From NCBI GenBank assembly GCA_027475525.1, contig JAMWFC010000046.1, forward strand, positions 1,178,001 through 1,242,000: DNA of 64,000 nt, in the 5' to 3' direction. Origin of the DNA: Macrolepiota albuminosa (Eukaryota > Basidiomycota > Agaricomycetes > Agaricales > Agaricaceae). The notes under the pieces were generated by a model. That model made no database searches. It saw nothing but the letters and a program-made list of their open reading frames with translations, and was not told where the DNA came from. Made by a program: the position numbers and the translations under genes. Below are positions 12,551-23,799 of this stretch, one piece after another; position 1 is the stretch's first letter; the number at the start of each line of letters is the position of its first letter.

Positions 12551-15500
12551 GCAAGCAGGCTAGAGATGTCAAGACAATTAATGACTTTAAACTAAGTCAG
12601 CACAAAAGAAATCTGAACTGTGAGGTGAACTGAAGAGTGCAAATAGGGTACTCTGTTCTGTTTTTCTGACCAGTGACAATGGTAAGTATTTATGGCAAAA
12701 ATAAGTTTATCATTGCTAAGTGGCTAAGCATTGCCAAGGAGTGGTGAACTGAAAAGAATGTAAGTAAATGCTGTGCATTAAACTAAATAACAAGAAGCTA
12801 ACAAAAATGCTGACTATCACTGATTAGATCTGTCATTTGCTATATGTAGCTATTGGGTATGGCTTAAACTGGATGAATTATGCATGCCAAGTTTGGATCA
12901 TGTACAGCAAGATAACAAGAATTAGTGCTAAGCCTGCTGTTGATGTGCCTAGCCTGTGTAGAGTCTTATCAGTATCCAGAGACAAAGTTGATGAGACATT
13001 GCAGGCTGTGACTAATTGGAAACAAGATCATAAAACTGGAAATTGCAATAGATAGCTATGATAGCCATACTATGAAATCAATGCAATAGTAAGAAAACTA
13101 ACTAAAAAACTCACAACTATTGCTAAAGACATAGAAAAGGCTCAAGAAGTCTTTAATTGCTCAGTGCAAGACTTTGGTATATAAACTGATGACTAAATGG
13201 AGCACATGCTAGCTGCCAAGGTCAGTACTATGCATAGACCAAATGACCTCAGAAGTTTGCAGCTATCAGGGTTGGCATGGCAAGCTAACAACTATAAATC
13301 TGGAGCACAATTGAGATGTAGAAAAATTTTCCAGTCAAGAATAACAGTTAAAAAACAAACAAATAATAGCCAAATATATTTAACATAAGTTTATCATTGG
13401 TGGTAAAAGTTCTCAAAAATTATGGATTAATTACATACCAACTTTGTCAACAAACAGAGCAGCACAAACATCTGTTACTAATATTAACAGCTCTTTGCAA
13501 AGACATAAGATGGATATATACTCCAATTTTCTACTGTATTTATGGTTGCTCTGCAAGGCCTGATCAGACTTTCAGCCAAAGTTGAGCGAATTAGTCATTT
13601 ATTAGGGAGATCTGGCCTAGGAGAGCAACTGTCCATGACTATCTTAGTTGCTTTTTTCTGATGACAAAAAATGCAAAAAATAGAACTAAGGAGGCTGTAA
13701 TAACCACACACCTCAAAAGAAGCAGTGCATGATTCATAAAGCCTATCTTTTTCAGGCATGCTGCCAGACCCACTTTTCTCAGCATCAGATAACCAAATGC
13801 AGTGGGCACAGCATGATAACAAGTCAATAAGTCTGTATCAGATATAAATGCAAAATGAGCATAATGAAAAGTTGATATGTCTGTATCAGACATAATGTAA
13901 GATGGTTTGAATACAGCATAATGAGAAGTTAATATGTTTATATCAGACATAGTGCAAAATAGTTTGGATGCAGAATAATGAGAAGTCAATATCTCTATGT
14001 AAAACATGATGCAAGATAGTTCAGATGTAGCCATAATATGCCATTGTTTTTATAGTCTTTGAATCAAGCAAATAGATGTGGAGGAGGTTTGCTCTGAGTT
14101 AATTTAGGCTCAGTTTAAATCATTATTTCTTTATTCCTCATCTGATACTTGTACTTAATTAAGTCCCTAGTAGTAGTTCATTAGTATAACAGCAGAATGC
14201 TGAGATGAGAATGAAAATGTTCCATTCTTCTTTATGTAAACTGCTATTACTCAGACTTCAATCAATTTATTTTAACCCACTCTTAATAGAAACAAGCTGT
14301 TGAGCAGTTGGCTCACCCACTCTATTTGCTGCTCCTATTGTAGCTGCTTTTGTGCACAGGATATAGTACAAAGTTTGTATTTCTCCCCAATAATATATCT
14401 TCCCTCTTTTCTCCTTTTTACAGAACACATAGTTAACCCAGCTTTATGCTATTTTTTTTTCAAAAAAAAATATGATACTATTTTGTTGTCAAATACCTTA
14501 CTAAGGAATTACAGATAGAGAGATAGGAAGGGGACTGCATGCATGCAGCCTGGCTGACCATGTCTGTACTAAGCCTATTTCTCCATCAAATCTGTGAGAA
14601 TAATATGCCTATTATGTCTTTACCTTTTTATCTTTTGTTTTTTCAAGGCTGAAAAACAGAAGCTTGCACCTGTATGAGTGAGTATAAGTAGAGCCCAAAA
14701 TGCATTTTTGAAATAATAGAACAGTATTAGCTCTTCAGTGCATGCTAAGAGTTTTTCTCTACTCCAGCAATCTCTGTTGCAATGACATACAGTAGGGGCA
14801 AATATCATTAGTGAGTTGACCTAGATTCAGATTAGCTTTGCACAACTTTAACCTCACTGAAGCTCCACATGTCATGTGATGGCAAAAATCCACTCCTGCT
14901 ATGAAAAACATTTATTCTTTTGCAACATCCATCCAGATGTATTGAGGGCAGCTGGTGAGATGTGCAAAAAGTGTAAGGTGTTAAAAAACATCAAAGAACA
15001 AAATGCTGCAAAGCAGGAAGCTTCATCATCCACTAAGAAGCAGAAGAAGAAGAAGTAGTAAATTGCTTAGCTTGGGTTTCTATGTGAGTATTTGCTTGTA
15101 TGAAATTAGAGACATGCAACCAATGCTGATGACAAGCCTAGGATATGGGTAAAGGTGTAATATATCTGAGCATGAAGAGATTATTTGCCTGGTGAATTCA
15201 TGACTTGAGTTTGTCTTTTCTTCTTCTTGCTTCCTCACTGTTTGTTTTTGGACCTCACTAATGTTTATCTGATTCTTTTTTTTTATTTCTTTTAATACTA
15301 TACTGTTGTAGTTTGAAAAAATGTTTATGGACTGTGTTTTATTTTTTATGTGCACAAAGCATCTCAAATATGTGTATATCTTGCCTAATATACCCATGCC
15401 AGTGAGAAACACTGCACAAATAAGAGTTATGGCATTATCAAGTGAGTATCCTAATAAAGATGCAAACATAAGTTCTATATGCCTAAATAGTACCTGATGT

Positions 15501-16411
15501 TATTAGGAAGTGGGAAGATAGGCTAGCTCAAAACTGTGTATATGCAGAACATGATTATACAAAATAGTGCACAGACATGTAACTATTTGCTTCTCCTCCT
15601 GCAGACTTACATCTTTTACTACATCTTTTTTGCAAATTGCAGTCCACTCAATTTAAAAACTCATTTCATGTTGTTGTCTCTTGGTTTTACTTGATCTGAT
15701 GTTTCAACAAAGAAGCAAAATTTTTGAGATTAATTTGAAGCTTTTGCTGGCAGTTGTTTGGAGATTTGTAGTAAGAAGAAATCTTTGAGCAGAAGGAAAT
15801 AGGTGTTCTTGCAAGGATCTTACTATAAAGATTAACCATGGTTTTTTAAGAAGAAATTTTATGTCTTGAGTCCTGAAAAAGTTCTTGACTGTCAGCAGCC
15901 CAATCCTGAGGGAATTGGACCACAAAGATCAAGCTAACTGTGAGAGGCTGTATATGCTAATAGTTGTAAATTTGCTGGGAGGAGGCACAGAAAGAAAGCA
16001 GGACATTGGACAATAAGAGTCATAGTCATGCTCTTTCAAGCTCTTGAATTATAACTGCCATTTTAATACTCACATAGCATTTTACAGTGCATTGACTATG
16101 TATTCTTAGATGGCTTCTCTCTGCACATCCTAGAGTAACTCTGTATTGCTTGCAGCAAGTAATTGTTTCCATACAAGATTATGTGTCCCTTCCTCTGCAG
16201 CACACAGAATGGATAGTAATCTTCTTTTTTAGGCACCTTGCTAGATGGCCAAGGCCTCTTCTATGAACACTCTTCCTTCTGTGGAAGACACCAATAAGCT
16301 GAGGTCAGAGGATGACCTTGGCCCTGAGTCCACCTTGCAGAATTCACAATGCAAGACAAATGTATATATCTCAGACATCCAGGCAGTTCCTCCCTCTGCT
16401 GTACCAGACTG
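12551..16411. other. AT-rich, CpG-depleted region without a recognisable gene
   Basis: No supported coding region. A short lysine-rich frame at 14876-15058 ends in KKQKKKK but lacks any family match and sits in decayed sequence. About 13850-14030 has four imperfect repeats of a GATAAATGCAAAATGAG / GTCTGTATCAGACATA type. About 16060-16345 is the inverted partner of the repeat at 3170-3420. Confidence 0.45.
16060..16345. repeat. Dispersed repeat, inverted copy of 3170-3420
   Basis: Blocks GCCAAGGCCTCTTCTA, GAAGACACCAATAAGCTGAG and GACCTTGGCCC correspond to the reverse complement of the earlier copy. It ends close to the gypsy LTR start at 16412. Confidence 0.6.
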
Positions 16412-17007
16412 TGTCAGGAGACTCCTCATTTTTTCCTTCTTTCACACTTTATCTCTTCATTCTCCTTTCATTCATTCTCTTATTTTTTCTGTCATTCTCT
16501 CATTTTACTGTTTCTATTCTATCAATACTATCTGTATTCTCCTTTCATTCATTCTCTTATTTTTTCTGTCATTCTCTCATTTTACTGTTTCTATTCTATC
16601 AATACTATCTGTTGGTACTATTCTCAACTCTTGAGGTGCTCTGGTTCTTTAGCTACCATTCAGACAAGTGTGGGCCCTTCAGCACTGCTTTCAGACCACT
16701 TACATAGGCCAGAGTTTGCTTTTCTGACTTTCAAAATCTGAAGTTTTCCTGCTTTATTTGTATAGTTGTTTATTTAGGCAATTTTCAAGTTTTTAAGGTT
16801 TTGTTGTACTGTACAGTTGTTTTCCATGCTTCAGAGGCCTTAGAAGTGTCCAACCTGGCATAGGGAATCCCTAGACTTGTTCTCTTTGGATCTTCCTCTG
16901 CCAGATGAGTAGTTATTATGATATTGTCAGTATATATTCTAATACACTTTGAATCTCCCTCTGCTAGCTGTGTGACTGAGCCATAGCCTCCAGAGGTTGC
17001 TCTTACA
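16412..17007 (+). repeat. Solo gypsy LTR containing a 77-bp duplication
   Basis: Runs from TGTCAGGAGACTCC to GCTCTTACA. Length is 596 bp; subtracting the exact 77-bp duplication at 16459-16612 gives 519 bp, the length of the intact LTRs of this family. No matching target duplication is seen (GACTG left, ACAAG right). On the right it abuts copia-C LTR sequence, so one side may have been rearranged. Confidence 0.85.
16459..16612. repeat. Exact 77-bp tandem duplication inside an LTR
   Basis: 16459-16535 equals 16536-16612, again exactly 77 bases of match. Because the host LTR family has a known length here, this copy shows that the extra 77 bp are surplus. Confidence 0.9.
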
Positions 17008-17386
17008 ACAAGTCCCCAGTCTAGTATATAATTGACTATATATTTACCTAACAGAAGCTTAAGTCTACAAGTCTGTCGAGTAACTACATCAGTATCTGTA
17101 GTAAGGTGTCTATGGATGTATGACTCATTCACAGTTCAATATATAATTGACTGAGGATGTTAGTATGTAGTATTCATATATATGTGTGTTCAATGACAAT
17201 GGGAAGGGCTATGAGTGTGGCCAGATATAATATGCATGAAAAAATAGAGTATGTAATAATGGAAAGAGTTATAGATGTGGTCAGGTATGAAAAGAAAAGA
17301 GATAGAGTGTGGGGGACGCAATACATGATAGTGGATGGAAGAGATGAATGCAGAAATCTATGGTGTGCTGACTTTGTTCATCAACA
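17008..17386 (-). repeat. 3' LTR of copia-C, start truncated
   Basis: Contains the two dyads typical of these LTRs (around 17014-17040 and 17129-17156) and ends with a TCAACA-type terminus at 17386. The next bases, CTCCTCCTCACC on the plus strand, are the complement of a polypurine tract GGTGAGGAGGAG. Its other end is interrupted by the gypsy LTR at 16412-17007. Confidence 0.75.
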
Positions 17387-20300
17387 CTCCTCCTCACCAT
17401 GGACTTCAAAAATTCTAGTTGTGTCTCCTCATTGCATAGGAATTGTAGGGGTTTATTGCAGAAGTTGTAGGCTCAGAAAAGCATGTAGTCATAAGAACAG
17501 CAGGGCAGCAAGTGCTTTTATGAAGATGTTTGTGACATTGAATTTGGTATTTATGTAGCAAATGCAAATTTTGCCCATTTGAACATATTCACAAAGAAAA
17601 TGGTACTTGATATCAACATGTTTAACATGAGTATAGAGAGTGGGATCTTCAGATAGATTGATGGCAGCATTATTGTTGCACATGATGGATGTCAGCTTAC
17701 TAGTAGAGTTGAATCCAATACTCTTCAGTAAGGCTTGCAACTATATGCATCCTTGAGTGCTCTTATATGCTGCCATATATTCAGTCTCATATGAGGACAT
17801 GGCAACTAACTTTTGTTTCTGTGTAGCCCACAAGACAACTTCAGAGCTCAGACTCCAGATGTAGCCCACAATACTCTGTCTGGTATTAAGGCAGTTTGTC
17901 TAGTCAGAGTCAGTAAATTTGATAAAGTAGACAGGATTAGTTATGCTTTTTAGCACCAGCTTTAAGTTCTACATGCTCTTGAGGTAGCATACCAGTCTTG
18001 TAGTGGCTTGCCAGTAAATGGTCATGAAATAGTCAATGAATTGAGTAAGTTGCTGTACAGCATACAAGATATTTGGGTAGGTAGAAATTACAACATAAAG
18101 TATGCATTCAATAAGGGATCAGTACAGGATCTTTTGAAGTGCCTTGACTTCTTCATGAGATAATAATGACCTACTGCTGTGTTTAAGCTTGAAACCAGAT
18201 TCCATAGGAAGTGACAAAGGAACTGCATCTGACTGACCAAACTGGCTCATAATCTTGTCTATTAGGACTAATTAGGACAGCTTGATAGTATGATGCAGTC
18301 TCACTTGATAGCTATGCTGATAATGAACTTCAAGAGTTCAAGATCAGATATAGTCTAGACAGTGCATAGTTGGTCTTTGAACAGCTTGTACTCTGCCTTG
18401 GTGGATGTGGTGGCTAAGAAATTGTTGATATGTACTGTGGCTATGATAGTACTCATATCCCTTTTTCTATAATATGCACATGATTTGCAAAAAAGCCATG
18501 TGAATCTCTAAGATAGCATTTTGTTATTGAGTGTTTGATTCCAAATGTGCCCCACTTGCTTTATGCTGTAGAGGCCACAAAGCAGGCACTATACTTATCC
18601 TTCCTTACTAGATTTGACAAAACCATTTAGTTGATCCATGCACTAAGTTTCATTATTGGATAGCAATCTATAAAGAAACATGGTTTTGATATCAATCTGT
18701 GTGGTGTCTCATCTTTGCATGGCAGCTAGATGCAGCAATATCCTCCACAATTTCATATGCACTGTTGGCAAGGTCATCCTGGTATAGTCTCAATCATATA
18801 CCTGCTTAAATCTCTTGAAAACAAGTTGAACTTTGAACCTTACTGCTTTTCTGTTCTTGTCCTGCTTAATATTAAAGAAGGGCCATCCTTTATAGATTTT
18901 ATGGCCTGGTGGCACTTTCTCCTACAAGATCACCCATATCTTTTAACAAGTTAAGTTCCTTTCTATACACTGTCTTTTATTGTTTGGCATAAGCTGATGA
19001 CTTGGCCTCTTCCCAGATGCATGGCTTATTGGTCATGTTAATAAAATAAGAATCATCAAGAGACTCGACAATAAAGAGCAGATGTTTAATGTCCTCCATG
19101 GATGCTATGTTTGCCAAGTCTGGAGGAGTGTTGTCATCAGGTTCTTCTCCTGTCACTGGTGCACGTAGTAAAGCTGGTTAAGTTTTGTTATGGGCATCTT
19201 GGCATGCCTGGCTGTCAAGAGCTCTGTTTTACTCATTGCATTTTTTGGCCTGGAAGGCTTGTATCCAGTTCACAGTTGCTTATGACCCTTGTACTGCTTG
19301 TTCAAGGTGCATTGTCAGCAGATGGTTGGGGCTGGCTTTAGCAATGGATGTGCAGGTTTGGTTGAATCACTGTAGGTGCATGGTGGCATTGTTGCTCTAC
19401 TATCTGAGCTTGTTAATGTTTCCTGCTCTATATTAGATGAAAGAGAGTGAGTATTGTCATTGTTGTTGTCTGTAGGTAATGAAATTGCTGATGATGTTTT
19501 GTAGACATTGCTAATTGTAGAATACAACAAGTTTTAGTCTACAGGTATGTATGAGTGATTAGTCAGTATAAGAGTAGTAATATGGCTCATCCTCAGTCAC
19601 TCAACATATTGTAGTTGACTGAGAGTTATTTTGCATAGATATAATGAAGACTGGTAAATACCAATTGGTATGTGGTGTGGCTAATACTACTTTTGAAAGG
19701 TAATGCTGAATACAGAAAAACATCATGACCATACTATGGTGCTGCTCAATAGTATGTAAGTTCTTACCTCAACACTGATCATTGTGAGTTCAATTGAGAT
19801 TGCATTTGTGGGCATGGGCACTTGCTCAATCATGACAGAGGTGCTTTGCTCACCAGACATTGTGGAGTAGCTGTCTTGGTGCTCCAGAAAATGTACATAG
19901 TAGAACTCATAGATTTTTCTGGTTCTTGGGTCATAACACTTGTAGGCTTTTAAGTTTTGAGTATACCCTATAAGAATGCATTCAATCCCTCATGCATTGA
20001 GCTTCAGATTGTGTTGGTGCAGTATAAGTACAAAAGCTCTACAACCAATTTTCCACATATAGGAGTAGTTGGAGGCACAATTATGCCACAGCTTGAAGGG
20101 GGTTTTTCCATTCAAGGATTTTATTAGCATTTTTGCATGTAAGTGAGTTGCTGTCAAATAGAATTTATTCCATAATGAGTCCAGGCACTTAGTAGCTATC
20201 CTCATAGTGTGTGCTTTTCCTTGGAGTATTTGATGCATTTGTTCTACTCTTCTCATATGCTGTGAGATATAAAGAGCACCATATTTGTGTCTTGTCTCTA

Positions 20301-21275
20301 TAGTTGCCAGCTATTGTTTGACTTGGTGACTAATTAGCTCGCTATCATGTCCAGCATGGTATATACCAACTCTTTGCCCTGTTTGAGATTCCTATTCTTT
20401 TTCCCATGCCCATAGCACATTGAGCATGTCTGCTTTTGACTTTAGCAGTACTGACTATGACATGTTTATAAAATCATCAACAAGGTCTATAATATATTTG
20501 TTTCCAGTGTAAGACTGCATATATATAGGCCTTGCCAGGTCTATCCAAACTATTTGTATATAGTTTCTCTATTGCCCTCTACCTTTCCTTCCATAATTTA
20601 AAAACCAGTATTTGTATTTGTTTGCCAAGAATGCAAACGTCACATTTTAGTTATATGGAAAGAAGAGTGGGTGGCGTACCTGGCAAGAGACTATTCCAGG
20701 CCATAGTGGCTATAACCTGGTAATTGTCATGTCCAAGATGCCAGTGCCATGTATCAATTGTGACAGGTTGTTGGGCAGCAGTGAGAGCATATTCTGATAA
20801 GATGTTCTGCAACTCAAGCATGTAGAGGCACTTTTTGGAGATTAGAGGGCCTGCGGCTAGTAGGGTGCCAGAGTTCTTGTCAAAGATGGTTACTCTGAAC
20901 CAGCTGAACATAATTAGTACTTGCATTCCAGCAGTTAGAGCTGAGATAGAAATCAGTCAAATAGTGGAAGTAGATATATAGAGAGCATTCTGGAGGTATA
21001 TTTCTATTTGGTTTTGTACTTGTAGTCATATCTGTCTAATGCCAATTGCTTGGATTGATATTCTACCAACATCTTTGAATTGGCTTTAGTGCAATGAAGT
21101 TGGATGCACATGGCAATATGTGGATGATCCTCTCTGAGTCCATATAGAATAGTTTTTTAGTGAGTGAAATAATGCATGTGTTGCTTGAGGGGTTGGCTGG
21201 TATGACTGTTGTGATGGCTAGGATAGTTCCACAATTGTGCAGTGATAGAATCATGTGTGTCAGAGGACTCCTCAT
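17387..21275 (-). pseudogene. copia-C pol remnants
   Basis: Recognisable fragments: RNase H end with CNNNAAINLSEDPT and KHVDIKYHFL (17489-17740); integrase with LWNKFYLTATHLHAKM and LNGKTPFKLWHN (19990-20256); GAG-pre-integrase with WHWHLGHDNYQV (20651-20926); protease region with FYMDSERIIHILP (about 21130-21160) where the DSG motif is mutated to DSE. A copia-LTR-like piece with a dyad (CCTCAGTCA...TTGACTGAG, 19590-19622) sits between integrase and RT. Non-functional. Confidence 0.8.
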
Positions 21276-21543
21276 TTCTTTCTTTTCTCACTCCTTATCT
21301 CTTCACTCTCCCTTCAATCATTTTCTTATTTCTTCTGACATTATTTCATTTTACTGTTNNNNNNNNNNNNNNNNNNNNNNNNNNNNNNNNNNNNNNNNNN
21401 NNNNNNNNNNNNNNNNNNNNNNNNNNNNNNNNNNNNNNNNNNNNNNNNNNNNNNNNNNATTGTCAGTACATATTCTAATACACTTTGGATCTCCCTCTGC
21501 CAGCTGTGTGACTGAGCCACAGCCTCTAGAGGTTGTCCTTATA
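21258..21543 (+). repeat. Solo gypsy LTR in copia-C, target duplication ATGTG, with N gap
   Basis: Starts TGTCAGAGGACTCC at 21258 and ends ...GTCCTTATA at 21543. ATGTG flanks it at 21253-21257 and 21544-21548. The central part is replaced by 100 Ns. As the family is about 500-519 bp, roughly 310-335 bp are hidden behind the gap. Confidence 0.88.
21359..21458. other. Assembly gap, 100 Ns
   Basis: Exactly 100 unknown bases, a conventional scaffold-gap placeholder, in the middle of a repeated LTR. Confidence 0.99.
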
Positions 21544-21548
21544 ATGTG

Positions 21549-23200
21549 GGTGTTCCAGTTAATTGTGGCTTGTGGTTTGTTGACTTTGTCTGTGTCTGTG
21601 GCTATGAAGCCTCCATATTCAAAGAAGTTGGTGGTGTTGGTTGTTATAGTGCCCACAAAGTTTTGGCCATTTCCAGCTGTATCTTCTGTAGATTCTTGAT
21701 GTCAACAATGTATATTTGGCCATCCAGTCCTTTTACCATGATTTCATTCTTGATGTTGCTATTGTGTGCTCCTCTTTGCTTTATTTTTTCTTTTTTTGCT
21801 TCTCCTTGTGTGGCCTGGCACATAGACCTAGATTCCTCAATGGTTTTGCCAGCCATGCTTTCTTCTGGCCAGATACACCACTTCTTTGTGTGTCTACTGC
21901 ATGAATGTTTTGAAGCATAGCATACCTTACAACATGGGAAATTGAGACCATGGTTATGGGGATAGGAGGTGGGCTTAGAGTCATAGGCTGTGAGGGCAGT
22001 ATTAGTGGATGATGTACTAGCAAGATTAGAGAGACTGTCAACTGTCTGGAAGAGCTTTTGGATATGTGAGGAGGTGTATGATCTGTTCCTTATGGCATCA
22101 GCAAGGCTCCACAAGACTTGGATCTGAAGGGACTCAAAAGACTTATCATTAATGCTGTTTAGAGGAGTAATGCACTTGAACAGGTTTCTATCAATAGTGC
22201 TAATAAAGAAAGCTTAGTCTATGAGATTGCATATTTTATGGGCAGTGGTATCAATCAGCTCAGCAATTGATGCATATGTGGTCAGAGCCTGGCAAATGAG
22301 GGCTACTTGTTTCATGGATCCCTCATGCTGGGCATGGGCTTTCAGGGCATTATAACATTCCTTTGCCATGCTGTCAATCTCAAGGCCTTCTTGTTCTGCT
22401 TTGGACACTGCTGCTTGGATGACGTCAATGATAAAGTCATTGTTGGCCAGCCAATTAGCATATGCATTGGGCTCAGTCCTCAGATCAGGTTAGGTGATTA
22501 ATCTGTTGGGATTCTTCTTGTCAGGGGACTCCTCTTTTCTTCCTTTTCTCACTCCTTATCTCTTCACTCTCCTTCCATTCATTCTCTTATTTCTTCTGAC
22601 ATTATTTCATTTTACTGTTTCTATTCTTTCAACACTATCTGTCAGTACTACTCTCAGCCCTTGAGATGCTCTGGTTCTTTAGCCACCATTCAGACAAGTG
22701 TGGGCCCACTCAGCACCGCTTCCAGACCGCTTATATAAGCCAGAGTTTGCCAGAGTTTGCCCCTTATTTGTACAAGTGTTTGTGTAGGCAATTTTTGAGT
22801 TTTTAAGGTTTTGTTGTACTGTACAGTTGTTTCCCATGCTTCAGAGGCCCCAGAAGCGTCCAACCTGGCATAGGGAATCCCTAGACTTGTTCTCTTTGGA
22901 TCTCCCTCTGCCAGGTGAGTAGCTACCTTGATATTGTCAGTATATATTCTAATACACTTTGGATCTCCCTCTGCCAGCTGTGTGACTGAGCCACAGCCTC
23001 TAGAGGTTGCCCTTACACTTCTCAGAAACAAAGATATATTGATCAAGGCTGCTCTGTTGCAAGAATATTTCAAGCTTCATAGACCATTTGGAGAATTCTC
23101 TGGTGGTGCGATCAGATGATGCTTTGGACGCTGGCTAGTGGGTGTTTAGTTTGGCAGGGCAAATGCATGGATAGCATATGGTTTGTAGCTGAGTTGAGTG
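21549..23200 (-). pseudogene. copia-C gag, interrupted by a solo LTR
   Basis: Aligns to copia-A gag: FPCCKVCYASKHSCSRHTKKWC is the zinc-knuckle region (21950-21890) and KECYNALKAH the helical capsid part (about 22350). The N-terminal third lies beyond the solo LTR at 22519-23017, near 23020-23200 (reads PCICPAKLN-like). Several stops and shifts; dead copy. Confidence 0.75.
22519..23017 (+). repeat. Solo gypsy LTR in copia-C gag, target duplication CTTCT
   Basis: TGTCAGGGGACTCC...GCCCTTACA, 499 bp, flanked by CTTCT at 22514-22518 and 23018-23022. Has an intact TTATATAAG TATA-like motif where the young element has TTAGATAAG, and a short GCCAGAGTTT duplication, so it belongs to an older subfamily. 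Confidence 0.92.
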
Positions 23201-23210
23201 GGGAGATGAA

Positions 23211-23440
23211 TCCTATGATGTGAAGAATCTAAAGGAGGGGATACTAGTATATTTTCTTTTTGTTAGCAAAAACAAAGGAGATTGCCTAGATTGCACAGCC
23301 TTTTTATCAGAAGAACAGGACATGTATTTATGAAATAGGAACAGTAATCTATAGGACTGGTAAGTGTTGTGAGAAAGCATATGCGGACATATAATAGATT
23401 TTAAAAACCCCTACTTTATTTGTTTTTCAAGGGAAAACTG
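23211..23440. other. Spacer between copia-C and copia-B
   Basis: AT-rich sequence without similarity to a copia leader and without any gene signal. It ends in CAAGGGAAAAC directly before the copia-B LTR. Confidence 0.4.
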
Positions 23441-23797
23441 TTATAATCTTATTCCCTCTATACCTAAGAATAACAATAAGTTTATTCCTCAGTCTTGTAC
23501 AAGTGACTAAGATTGCCTATATCTAAAAATAATGGTAAGTTTATTCTAGGGTATTTATCAGCTATGTGGAAGAGTGAATGAGTATTGTGATTTATGCACC
23601 CTCAGTCTCGTACAAGTGACTAAGGGTTGCTTTTGTGTATGGTTAGTATATATATGTTTGCAGTAACAAAAGAATCATTGTCCATGAGGCATGAAGCGAG
23701 TGGTGTGAGTGGCCACCAGTAAATGGCCATTAATGTGATATGTATGATGGCAGTAAATGAAGTTGTATTGATGGTGCTTTGATTCGGTATTCTAACA
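23441..23797 (-). repeat. 3' LTR of copia-B (357 bp)
   Basis: TGTTATAATC...TTCTAACA. Carries two dyads (about 23487-23511 and 23599-23626). It is 56 bp longer than the 5' LTR because the right one lacks the segment holding the dyad nearest the TGTTA end. Next to it the minus strand has GTGAGAAGGAG (23798-23808), a polypurine tract. Confidence 0.9.
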
Positions 23798-23799
23798 CT

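Larger units (their letters stand above)
17008..23210 (-). mobile_element. Ty1/copia retrotransposon copia-C, old, 5'-truncated
   Basis: On the minus strand: gag (about 23200 down to 21550), protease (about 21275-21060), GAG-pre-integrase (20926-20651), integrase (20256-19990), reverse transcriptase (about 18960-17900), RNase H C-terminus (17740-17489), then 3' LTR (about 17386-17008). Many stops and shifts, and strong CpG depletion. Two gypsy solo LTRs with perfect target duplications are nested in it (21258-21543 and 22519-23017). Beyond about 23210 the sequence stops resembling copia-B's leader, and no primer-binding site is found, so the 5' end is lost. Confidence 0.85.

Noticed and set aside
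16412..17007. About 500-bp TG...CA repeats taken at first for MITEs or SINEs
   Set aside because: The same sequence forms both ends of the complete gypsy element at 29906-36552, so they are solo LTRs.
16407..17012. Target duplication for the LTR at 16412
   Set aside because: GACTG and ACAAG differ; a rearranged junction is more likely.
23441..23797. This LTR as the 5' LTR of copia-C
   Set aside because: The sequence to its left has no primer-binding site and no similarity to the copia leader, while the polypurine tract on its right fits copia-B.
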